DNA of 64,000 nucleotides, from assembly GCA_012845835.1 (NCBI GenBank), contig JABAKD010000013.1:13384348-13448347 (forward strand), given 5' to 3'. Source of the stretch: Undaria pinnatifida. Taxonomy: Eukaryota; Sar; Phaeophyceae; Laminariales; Alariaceae. Position 1 is the first letter of the stretch, and each line of letters opens with the position of its first letter. Positions 20,901 through 30,559 of the stretch are shown here, piece by piece. The notes beneath the pieces were generated by a model. That model was given only the letters and a program-made list of their open reading frames with translations. It had not been told where the DNA came from and did no database searches. A program made the position numbers and the translations under genes.

Positions 20901-23648
20901 CCCCCCCCACCGGCAGCCACAAACGCTCTGGCCAAAACCGAAAAACAAAATGTTACTCCCTTTGTAGCACGTATGGCCCGTTGTTCCACAGACGCAAACG
21001 TGAGCTGTTGTCCCTGGAATATTTCGCGTGAGTTTTTATCGCTGAGTCCTGGGGCAACAGGAAACGTTGACGTGAGTTGTTGTCGCTGGGTACGTTGGTG
21101 GGGTGTATGTGGATACCCGGCCCTTGATTCGGCGCATGTCTTGTGAATGCAGCCAAACAATAGTTGAGCGCGTTACCACGTCCATCAGTCGTGATGGGAC
21201 AACAGAAACGTACTTCTCGTCCCAAACCCCCGCGTTGTGTGGCAGGAGATACCCGTGGACCTCGTTCTGTCCATAGAGTACCTAGACTACGCGAGGGAGG
21301 CCCACGTCAGACCAGGCATCGACACACTCCCAGCCAGCCGGCGAGCCCTCCACTCCATCTCCTGCTTGCTGTCGAACATGCCGGTTATCGTCAACCCACC
21401 CGTGGGTCAGGCGACGGCGGTTTCCTTTTGCGAAGACCTCAGCATTTGCATTGCTGGGCTGCGTAACGAGGTGAGGCCTACCCCCTTAAGAGCTACACCA
21501 CGTTTTTCGGGACAAACGTTGATTACACCGCCCTCCGCCGCCCACCCGAAATGGGCACCCCTCCCGCCACCCCCCCCCCCCCCCCGTGCCCAACTTACCA
21601 CTAATTCTTTGCATTTTCGGTCCCCTCATCCCTTTCTACACCCCCCTCCCCTTCCCTACCCCAGTCTTGCGTCGAGCTGTCACTCCTCCTCTGCTCATCC
21701 TTGCAAGCCCTCCTCCTGGTAATGCTGGGCCGTCGGGACAACGCCATCGCTATCCTCGAAACGATGCCCCTCCTCACCGACCCCTCCATGGGTGGAAACC
21801 CCTCCATAGTGAGAGCGCTGCCGTTAAGCTGGGACGCGCTCCTAATCGCCTCGGCTCTGTCCTTTCTGCTGGGCCAGGGGGACACCTACCGACGACTCCG
21901 AGCCGCGGTGGAACGCGCAAATATGGTTCCCCCCGACGCACGCTGGACTTTCTGCCTACCCGACCCGGGGAGCGATCCTCAAGCTTACGTCGCCCACGAG
22001 TGTCACTCCAGTAGTAACATCTGCAATATTATGTGCGAGATTGCGAGCAAAACGGGCTTCGGCCGGAGGCCTTTTTATCCTGGCGCGCAATCCTTCCTCC
22101 GCCCTCCGACCGTCGCGCTGTCACCCGGGGACAAGCACGGCGTGCCGTCCCCAGAAAGCGGGCACACGTACGGGTACGGCGCGGGAGGGATGGCCATGCG
22201 CGAGGTACCTCCGATTGACTGGCAAGGTGACAGTGGTGGTGGGGAGGGTGGTGGTGGAGAACATATTTTGAGCACCGGTGGCGGTGGAGGAGGGGAGGCA
22301 GGGGGAGGAGGGGCCGCCGCCGCCGCCGCCGCCGCTCTGGTTGGCGTCGGTTTGCAAGGTTCCGCGGATAATTCCCGTGCGCTCAAGCGCCGTCGGATGG
22401 TGGCGAGCGTGGACGGTGATACGTCTGGAGCCGCCGACGCGTTTTTGGACATGGCGGGACAATCGCTCCCTCCCTTGCACACCTCGCTTTTGGGAGAAAC
22501 CGAAGATTTTGCCGCTAGCTCAGCTATCGACCTCGTCGATGGTGGAGCTTTCAATAGGACCCGTCCCAGTGACCACGGCAAGGGTTTCCACTTTCCTGGC
22601 AGCGCAGAGCAAGGGGGAAGGGGGGGCGGAGAAGCAGCCGACAACGGAAGAAGCGAGAACGACGGCGGTGACGATGGTGGGGCGGGGTCTGGACTCACGA
22701 AAGGCTTGCACAACATGAGCCTGAGCCGACTCTCGGAACCCCTCCTGCCCGGCGGTGGGATCGCTCCCGACGACTTGCACCAAAACCAGGGGCCGCTTGG
22801 GCGTATCCCCAGCGAAGGTGAGCCATACCACGGTAGAGGTAGAAGTTTTAGCGCCAAAAAAAGGTATACCTTTGCCGGTCGAGCTCCTCAAGTGAGGGAC
22901 CACCGATTAATCTAGTAATTTTACGAGTGTCAGTGTTTCAAGAGCTAGGGCGTAGAACGTTGGTCTCTGGTTGCGCGGACGAACGCCTTCGGAGTCATGT
23001 TTCGGGTGATGATGGATGATGGTGTTGCTAGTGAGCTCCTCGTGTTGGGAGCTCAGAAATTTCTCAGAACCTTCTGCTGCACCCCTGCCGTGAAATGCCT
23101 CAGGTATCATGGATCTGACCTCCTCTATAGGCAGCTTCTCAATGGACATCGGGGCTGCCGCGGGAGAATTAGGAGGAGCCGGCGCCGGCAGCCAACTTAG
23201 TGGCGACGAGGAAGGAAGCATTTTTTCCACTTTCAACGGGAGGCGGCGGTCGCGGCACCGCCTTTCCTCTTTTTCTGCGTATTCGGCCTCGATGTGCCGG
23301 TCGGGATCCACGCTTCACGATTTTCGGGGTGGAGGCGGTGGCGAGGCGGGGGGGGTGGACGGGAGTACCGACCAGGGGAGCGATATCGGAAACGACATTG
23401 TGGTGGGAGCCGAAAATTTTGTCGACGGGGAAGGAAATGAGGATATTTGCGGGAACATTCTTAGCGTTGATGCTATTCTCGGCGAAATTGGGGGCATTAA
23501 AAAGGAGGAAAGATGGTGGGGCGGCGGGGCGGGGGGGAGTTCCAATGGCCACGGGGGCCTCCAGTCGGGGGGGAGTGAGGCGGGTCCTTCTCTTGGCGAG
23601 AACCAGAAGCCGACCATGATGATGTCCCACGATTTAGCAGACTTTTGA
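17814..23648 (+). CDS. Zn2Cys6 (fungal-type) transcription factor, six exons recognised, 5' end missing
   Basis: Predicted nuclear DNA-binding regulator. Exons 17814-17951, 19052-19423, 20005-20229, 21246-21470, 21665-22817 and 23104-23648 join in one frame (885 codons plus stop). The first exon encodes a complete binuclear cluster with spacing C-X2-C-X6-C-X8-C-X2-C-X6-C (visible residues 12-41), a known zinc-coordinating DNA-binding fold of fungi and stramenopiles. It is followed by a basic linker (GKTGPKPKNSRSK). Exons 3-5 (residues about 171-450) are helical, with segments such as LALAALYWQHRGEDELNAEW that resemble the middle homology region of such regulators. The C-terminal half is low complexity, rich in Gly, Ala and Asn, with a basic LKRRRM patch that may be a nuclear signal. 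An in-frame stop at 17781-17783 shows that the start codon lies in an upstream exon; ATG 17648 with a possible donor at 17696 is only a guess. Target genes are unknown. The Zn cluster is sure; the exact exon 2 end is not. Confidence 0.82.
17985..18170. repeat. About 64-bp tandem repeat in TF intron 1
   Basis: Three imperfect units with cggtgaaatgtttcggcctt / cggtagaaggtttcaggctc / cggtgacatgtgtcagcctt, two of them followed by acgtacgtac. Confidence 0.6.
18529..18794 (-). mobile_element. MITE-A copy in TF intron 1
   Basis: 266 bp between acgcgtactgcgatatccga and cctctatcgtagcacgcgt. Interior has gccccgtcattcaggaaacg and gccaaaaaaaggtatacc. A fragment of another copy follows at 18866-18962. 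Confidence 0.75.
19052..19423 (+). CDS. TF exon 2: basic linker
   Basis: The acceptor is TTTTTTGAAG before 19052, phase 0, and the reading continues directly from the Zn cluster into GKTGPKPKNSRSKADAPRQK, the basic linker usual after such clusters. I chose the end at CAG/GTGGGT (19423) because it keeps phase 0 for the next exon. A good donor GTGAGC at 19263 would give phase 1 and needs an extra exon; the stretch 19262-19423 is itself a repeat found twice more downstream, so the 3' end is uncertain. Confidence 0.65.
19498..19930. repeat. Two decayed copies of the TF exon 2 end
   Basis: Copies at about 19498-19640 and 19780-19930 match 19275-19425 (tgctgcgtgcggccttaacg, gagaggcaaa, gcgatggc). 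Each has base changes and length changes. Confidence 0.7.
20005..20229 (+). CDS. TF exon 3: start of the helical regulatory region
   Basis: Acceptor GGTTTAG before 20005, donor AAC/GTGAGT at 20230, 225 nt, phase 0 on both sides. It encodes VVGAISLGALISGD and LALAALYWQHRGEDELNAEW, helix-like and similar in character to the middle homology region of Zn2Cys6 factors. Confidence 0.8.
21246..21470 (+). CDS. TF exon 4: helical regulatory region
   Basis: Acceptor TGTGGCAG before 21246, donor GAG/GTGAGG at 21471, again 225 nt and phase 0 on both sides. It encodes EIPVDLVLSIEYLDYAREAH and SFCEDLSICIAGLRNE. No stop in frame; antisense frames here are shadows. Confidence 0.8.
21665..22817 (+). CDS. TF exon 5: end of the helical region and low-complexity tail
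   Basis: A pyrimidine-rich tract ending CCCCAG precedes 21665. The exon opens with SCVELSLLLCSSLQALLLVM, continues to ALSFLLGQGDTYRRLRAAVE, then becomes Gly/Ala rich with a run of about eight Ala near 22315-22335 and a basic LKRRRM patch near 22385. The donor GAAG/GTGAGC at 22818 leaves phase 1. The GT of that donor is part of a 4-bp duplication flanking a MITE (see the element at 22820). Confidence 0.82.
22820..23101 (+). mobile_element. MITE-D copy that forms TF intron 5 exactly
   Basis: A 282-bp element with imperfect terminal inverted repeats. The left end reads GAGCCATACCACGGTAGAGG and the right end, reversed, GAGGCATTTCACGGCAGGGG. It is flanked by AGGT on both sides (22816-22819 and 23102-23105). 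The intron (22818-23103) is therefore GT plus the element plus AG. The interior has the family module ccaaaaaaaggtatacc followed by gagctcctcaag. Other copies lie near 2.5, 36.9, 40.5, 41.7, 42.1 and 55.7 kb. Confidence 0.85.
23104..23648 (+). CDS. TF last exon
   Basis: The acceptor CCTCAG lies at the very end of a MITE. Two bases complete the phase 1 codon (Gly), followed by IMDLTSSIGSFSMDIGAAAG and a Gly/Asp/Glu-rich acidic tail ending MMMSHDLADF and TGA at 23646. The acidic, low-complexity composition is compatible with an activation region, which is inference only. Confidence 0.8.
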
Positions 23649-26600
23649 TGCCACCTCCCTTTTTTTTATCTTCTTTAGAAAACATCGTTAGACCTATCGC
23701 CGCTGCCTTCTTGGTGTTTTCCGTCGTTGGTGTGGTTAGAGCCAGACAACGTGTCAAAGGCAGGCACCGAATTGCCTTTCGGGGATTTTTTTTCCTGAAG
23801 GAAGTGATATTCGCGGTTTCAAGTGACAAGCGCAGTCAGAACACCAAGGATAGCAGAGCAGTCGCGCTGAAACACTATAGTGCCCAGCGATAGATGTGGG
23901 GGGGTAGGGAGGGCCTCAAGGACGATTCCTTTCAGGAGTAGGCCATTGGCCTTTGTTTGGGGGCGGGGGGGGGGGGATTCTTACGTGTTGACGAATAGTC
24001 TCATGGCGCCTTCGCCGAAGTGACTTGGCGGACAATCCTTGTTGACTTCCCTGAGTTTCACCGGTCAAGCTTTTATTTTTTTTCCAGTCGAACGAACACC
24101 AGTTTGCGCCCTCTTGCGCACGTTGTTTAAGGGTTCCAATCTCGACGCCCCCCCCCCTGTGTTTTCAGAACTACTTATATTGCTAGTTAAGACGTGTTTT
24201 TTTTTTTTACTGTGCGCCTGACTTAGTTTTGAGAATAATGATGTGGAGAAATAGGGTTTCTTTTATTTGGTGTGCGGTTGATTAATTGGCGCCAAGCCTT
24301 TGCGCCGACATTCAGCCCCGGCGGTGGCCCGAGGCCAGCGAGGCTAAAGGAAAAGTACAAAGGTGGTAGCACCCTGTTTTTGCCGCAGCACGTTGTCAGG
24401 AATGTGCGTGGGCTTCCGTAAAGCCCAATGCACCTTCCATTGGTATCAGCGTGGGGCGAGAGGGCGGGGGAAAAGGTTGGGTTTCCGAGCACCCCAGCCA
24501 GTTCATGTAACACCAAGCAATCGGTGAAGTGTGTATAATAAGGGGCGATCGAGGTACCGAATTGGGTGGTGTGTTGTTGGGAAGAGGATTAGCACATGCT
24601 CAATGGTGCGTGCGCATCGTCCTCTGCGTTTTTTGTGGCAGTTGTTTTAGTGTGTACGCGTCTTTGGAACCCCACCGACATTTTTTTGGAGCAACAGACT
24701 ACTTCGAGTTTCGAGGTAGGAAAAGGGACGCAATACACAATTTGAGGGGAGTCGACAAAGGGAAGGAAGAAAGTGCCGTACCCTTTTTCGCGCCAAAAAA
24801 AATGAAGGCGAGTACCGTAGTGGGGAGGAGGAAGAAAAGCCTGCTTGGTGGCCCCTGATCTGAGTCACGTCCAGGGAGGGAGAAGGGGGGGGGAAAAAAG
24901 CGCGAAGATCGTGGATAGGATGAACAAAAGCAAAACAAAAATCAGACAGGATTTTACCAAGGATCCCCCATACTATTGATAGAGTAACTTTCGGGTTCGC
25001 CGAGCCCACGAGAGGGGAGAATTGTCGACGGACGGACGTCACCGCTTTCCTCGGCGATACCGTCTCGTGTTTGGAGACGTAGGGCGATAGCTTTAGTACA
25101 AGCGGTCCGAGTTTGTTTTTCGCTATAAAGTTGTATCGCTTAGAGCTTGTGCACCGTTCGGATGATGAGCCATTGCCGCTATCGGCATTATGGTCCTTCT
25201 CCGTTTTTTTAGACACCCGTGGGCACTTACGAAAAACACGTGTGTAGTTGGAGAGGCAAAGGCTTTCAAAGGACTAAATTACGTTGCCCTGTTTGCCCTC
25301 GAAAACGTTGTTTTTTTTTGCCGGGGATAGGGGGTGGTTTGGGTATTTTCTCATCCCGACCCCCGAATGAAATAGATGTTCGGATGTTCGGACCAGTTGT
25401 TCTATTCAGATACGTAGTGTAGGAGGAAGAACGGCGGAAGCACTTCCAGCGGCCGGTGCTCCCACCCCTCTCTTTTTCTGTGCGGTGGCTGAATTGCATG
25501 TTTTGTGCTTACGCGTCTGCGATCCCTTTCGTGATTAGTGCGGAACAAGCGTGAAAGTGAGCGTATGTTAATTCGTGTTGTTCCCTTTCGGGTGTTTTGA
25601 GTCGAAACACGCAGTAGTTTCACGTCATGACGTGCGTTGCTGCGACGTCAAGTTTTTTTAAATGTTTTTCTGTGAAATAATCGTGGGCCACGTTGGCTAC
25701 GTATATACGGCATGCGGCGTGTCGATGTTTAGAGGGCTGGGTGGGGCAGTTTACGTTTTTTCATGGCAGGCTTCGGCTTTGATTTGTTTTTGCTTGGTAG
25801 GTGGTTTGGCGAGGGCTAAATGTGTTGTGTTGGTGATAGCTGTTGGGTCGTTTTTATTCGCAACACCGATTGATCGATGAACTGGGTTTTGACCGCCCAG
25901 CTGTGGACCCCCGACGTAAAATAATGTTGTCCAATGAAATCGTCACCGTGCCCTAAAACAAGCGTGATTGTACCCTAAACGAGCATGTACCTTAAACGAG
26001 CATGGTAAATATTTTTGGAGACGCGCTGGAGTCTCGTATGCCCAAAATAGGCGGTCGCAGGGTACAAAAAAAGCATGTATCCATCCCACTCCTCCATCGA
26101 CGCCAGCACCTACTTGTGCCGTTTACTCGCTACTCGCAACAAGATCTGCTAGGTTGTAACTGCGTGTGATCGTCGGGGCTGCTTTGTTTTGGGGGAGTTC
26201 ATGATATATTTTGGCATGTTTTGTTTTTTTAGGGGGACGTTTTTTATTTTGTTGGGGATGCTGTACTGTAGGTCCTCGCGGAGGTTTCTGGTTTACGGGT
26301 CGTCCCCGTAGCATCGTCACAAAACGTTTTGTGGTGCTAGCAAGCTTTGGAAGCTATGGGGTCGCGTTCGTACCGTAAATGGTTGGCGTGTGTGAGGAGG
26401 GGGGAGGCAGCAGTGCTGGGGGGGGGGGGGGGCATTGGAGGGCAACTGTTTCGGCAGGGGCAGGCGTTCACGGAAAAATTATCTAGTGGGGGCACTCATT
26501 TCATCAGATTATTTCGAATAAATCAACTGTGCAATCGACCGGTTGGGTGGTGTATGCCCAGCATAGCAAGCCAAGTGGTGACACGTCGGCCCACGCGTTG

Positions 26601-29600
26601 TGAGCTTCAAAAGGAGAGGATTGTGCCGTTTCTGGAACCAAAATGCGGCGTGATCGGCCGCTTATTTAAACGCGGGAAATTCAAGGTTTATTGTTCCATG
26701 ATTCTGCTTCTGTTCGTCAAATTTTGACTGCGGGGTGGGTATCAGGAGCGTTGCAATCGGTCTTTGATCTCATGTTTGAAACCTAGACGTGTAACTCCAG
26801 AGGAAAACGTGAAACACACGGTTGCTCGTTCCCGGCAGCTACGTATGTACCATGGCACGCGTTTAGACTATTTTTCCCATGGTTGTTATGGTGCAGGTTC
26901 ACTTCGACGCGGGGAAGGGGGGCGTGGGGGCGTTTAGCGTGTAAAGGACGATTTCGATACGGAGAAGAGGCGTGTTTGTATTGAAATGCCCCCATCGTGT
27001 CTTTACGCCTTTACGGGTAAATTACCTGTGAGTTTTAGAGTTACACGTAGTTGATTGACTGCGGGCATTCGCTATTCTTTTGTTGGTTTAAACCGGTTTT
27101 GTTTTCCCCCGACCCGAGGGCGTAAGGTAGTCCTTCCCGTTAAACTTAAGAACAGGAGCTTGACCACGTAGCAATCGTTGTCCTGCGATGCGTGCCGCAC
27201 GGGGCCATGTTTGCCAAATTAGACGAGGAAATAAGACAGCCCCTCCCAATACGCCGTTGAAGAAGATTGAGTATGCTTAAAACAAGAGTTATCTTGCGAC
27301 GGGTATCGCACAGAACCGTGTACCATACATACGCAAGGAAGTCAAGCCAGTCCATTGTTTTGATAGCTTTTCAGGCGCGCGGGCTGGAAGGATTTGGATT
27401 TGGTCGAACGACTTCCCATCATTTCATTTTGTCATCGTGTACCAGGTATCAGGTATCTGTTCGGAGATTTCGTTTGACTTCATCCATTGCGGAATAATCG
27501 CGCAGCCAGTAGTACTCAAGGGTAACGCTGTGTGCACGTAGAGGCGGAAGAAAGAAGGGCAGCATTTGTACGACATGCCTGGTTTGCACGCCTTTCTAAG
27601 ATGGGAATCTTTCCTTCAGTGGTAGCCTGCAGCTTGAGACATCATCAGACCGCGTATTTGACCCCTTCACGTGGAAGGCACATATGTTTTTCTAATAGTC
27701 ACTTTATAATCCAGCTCAATTCGTTGGAAGTTGTTTTTGCCCTCAGCAACCTTCTCGATAGGCCGTGGTCACAGGTGCCCCACCCCCCCGCACTTCTCCG
27801 GTACGTAACTCACTTTTGTGGCGAAGAGGGTTCAGCATATTCCCATTTTGTCGTCGGTTTGGAAATCGGATTTTTACGCGAACTTGCACTCTTCTTGCAC
27901 TTTTCGACAAGTCAATCTTTAACAATCGTTAACGTACCAAATGCCACTTTCTGGGTCGCAGGATGCACTGTGCGAAGTTTGCTACTGACGTCGGAAATTT
28001 TACTATTAACATTAAAACATATATCAGGTACATTTAATTGCCGGATGGGATGATGGCATCAAAATATACTAGGTATGTAAATAATTCATGAATGAGATCA
28101 TGGTCGGGCCGATCTGACACTTACAGTACATCGAAACCGTTGACGTAGAGATGATGGGGTCAGTGCCGGTCTAGCTTTTTGCTTTTGGACCCCAGGTGCA
28201 GGGGCGCACAACGCCATCCTAGGCGGTCTTATCTCTGTTGTGGCGATATACATGGTCTTACCTCTACTACGACCTTAAACCAGATGGTCTTAATTGTTTA
28301 GTTTTATGTTTTACACTACCGTATTGCAAAAACGATATCATTATCTTGTGCCAAGTAGGTTTTATCTTGTGAACAGCCGATATACCTGGTCTTATCTCTT
28401 CGATGACCTTAAACAAGATTATTGGTCTTAAAACAGTTTAAACCGAATGGTCTTGAAGTGGGTACACCACTGCTCTAATGCGGTCAAAACAATCCAGGTG
28501 TGCAGACTCATCCACTGTCTGGTGTGGGGTGCGCAGCAGCCAGGATTAGCGTAGAACAACGCCTCGCGTGTATGGTGGAACTCCCTTGGACTATTGCTCG
28601 GAGCGTGACCACCTTGCTCAACCTCTAGGCTAGCAATTCCATCGCTTAGTGTAGTCACCGCTGTGTATTGGTTAATGTGTTTTGACAAAATTTGCTTCAG
28701 GGTAGTTCCAAACACAAACTACTGCACTGTACTGTACCCTCGATGCATTTCTAGCGATGCGATATGAGCCGAGATGTGCGCATGACACAATTTCTGTAGG
28801 TCGACGATAGAGATTCTACACGTTTTCGCCTGACTGACACGGTGTCTGAATGGCTGGGCTCCTTAGCCCGTTAATAAAAACCGTCGGAAGACATTTTTAC
28901 TGTTTCGAAATATGTTCCGTTGTAGACCTTGGCCGCGGGCTACTTCATCCGGAATTTGGCGTTTTTTTTGTTTTTCCGAATCAGCGTTTCGGACGAGGCA
29001 TAAGAGCGCAGCTGCTGTGAGTTTGATCAGTTGAGTAGTCGGAAGCGTGCTACGACGATGATAGAGGTTTTCCACTTTTCGTCTGAAGAAATGGTTTCTG
29101 AATGACCGGGCTCCTTAACCCAAAATCGTCGGAAAATAAATAAATAATAGGCCACATTTGTTTTTTCGCATGATGATTGATTCTCGTTGTGTACCTAGGC
29201 CATGGGATATTTTTTTCATCCGGTAGCAGCAGTGGTAGCAGTTATTTTTTGTTTTTCTCCATTTTTTTTTCTTCTTGATTTTTTTGGGAGGGACATGTCT
29301 TAAGCTCTCAAATTGAGGAACCTTGAAGAAAAAAAGGTGGTAAAACCCCTGTCATAAAACGGAATTGAAAAACAGTGGCCCTATACCGTGGGTTTTTTTC
29401 TAATTCTCAAGGGCTTGCCCCGGGAAACCGTTCGATCCGACCAAGCGAGAAAAATAAAAAATCGGCCTGCGCAGAGATTTTTTGAGAATACGTCGTCACC
29501 CTTTCAACCTGTCCTCTCTGCACCACCGACCTCCCGCTTTCGAGTCGCGGAAGGGGGGGGGGGGGGGGGGGGGGGGTTCACCGTCGTGCGCAAAATAACG

Positions 29601-30252
29601 TTATCCTGAAATATTCACATGTTTTTGATTGAGCACTGGGCATCTTTGGTAGTCGAAAAAGAAAATATCGATGCATCACTGTGATGCGCACATCCGATAG
29701 GAACGACGGCGTGGAACGGGTAGGTAGAAGGGGGCGACGGGGATTGAGAAACAAAATAAAAAGCGTTTGGTTTTCTTCCCTCGTGCGCTGCCACAGACTG
29801 ACATACCCCTTGCGACCGATCTTTCGCGACGTCTTCGGTCATTTTTTTTTTTTTTTTTTTTGTGCGTACCACCGCCAGTTGTAGACCGAAGCTTCTCTTT
29901 CTACCGCTCGAGTCCCGCGTGTACTTTTCCAGTCGGAAAATCGCCAAAAAACAGCACACATATCATCACACTTGACGTAATTTTGCCGGATTATTTCGAC
30001 TTGTCGGACCCAGTGAGCCACCGAAACATTCGCCCGACCGAACTGCAACAGTACAAGATATAACATGCCCAATTTCATCCGCGACAATTACCGCTCTGGG
30101 CGGATTCATAAGAATATTTTTTACATATTAATATGCCGACGGCCCTCATATTTACGAGCTGTAGAGTGGTATACGAGAATTTGATATCGAGGATGCCCGC
30201 GTCTATTTGAGCAACCGCGGCAATCTTCTATTCAAAACAATCGCGGCACGGT
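23649..30252. other. Intergenic region between convergent genes
   Basis: About 6.6 kb with no recognisable protein. It probably contains the 3' UTRs of both flanking genes. Visible content: short G and T runs, an imperfect tandem repeat near 28.2-28.45 kb, and two degenerate MITE-A copies near 28.8 and 29.05 kb. Open frames at 24.6-25.2 kb (minus) and 27.5-28.05 kb (plus) match nothing I know and lack clear coding character. Confidence 0.6.
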
Positions 30253-30559
30253 TCAGTGGACGCTGAAGCGGAAGGGGCTGCCGACGATATCTTCCGCCGC
30301 AGGGTACAACACAAACGACGGGACGATCTGCCGGGGCGTTCCCGCGCTCTCCCACGCCAGCACAACCCGCGCAGCCTTCCCCCCCGCGCCTGCGCCGCCC
30401 CCATGGTGGATATACTCCGCCCGTAGTTGGACAACTTCTCCCGCCGTAAGGGAGGTGGCATTTGCGGCGACGGTTTCATCGGGGAGCCATGACGGCTCGT
30501 TAAGATTGGAGGAGGAAGTTGATGAGGTATCGATGACCAGTTCACCACCAAGCCAGAGC
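30253..30559 (-). CDS. Giant gene last exon: PA14-C end and stop
   Basis: 307 nt, acceptor CCATACAG, phase 2 in. Encodes (R)LWLGGELVIDTSS, AEYIHH, ARVVLAWESAG, IVPSFVLYPA and ends IVGSPFRFSVH plus TGA. The protein stops right at the GSPF strand that closes the filamin repeat, as if the last repeat is just completed around the PA14 insert. Confidence 0.82.

Noticed and set aside
22075-22857. 260-codon minus-strand frame
   Set aside because: Antisense shadow of TF exon 5; the plus strand has the supported splice phases and domain continuity.
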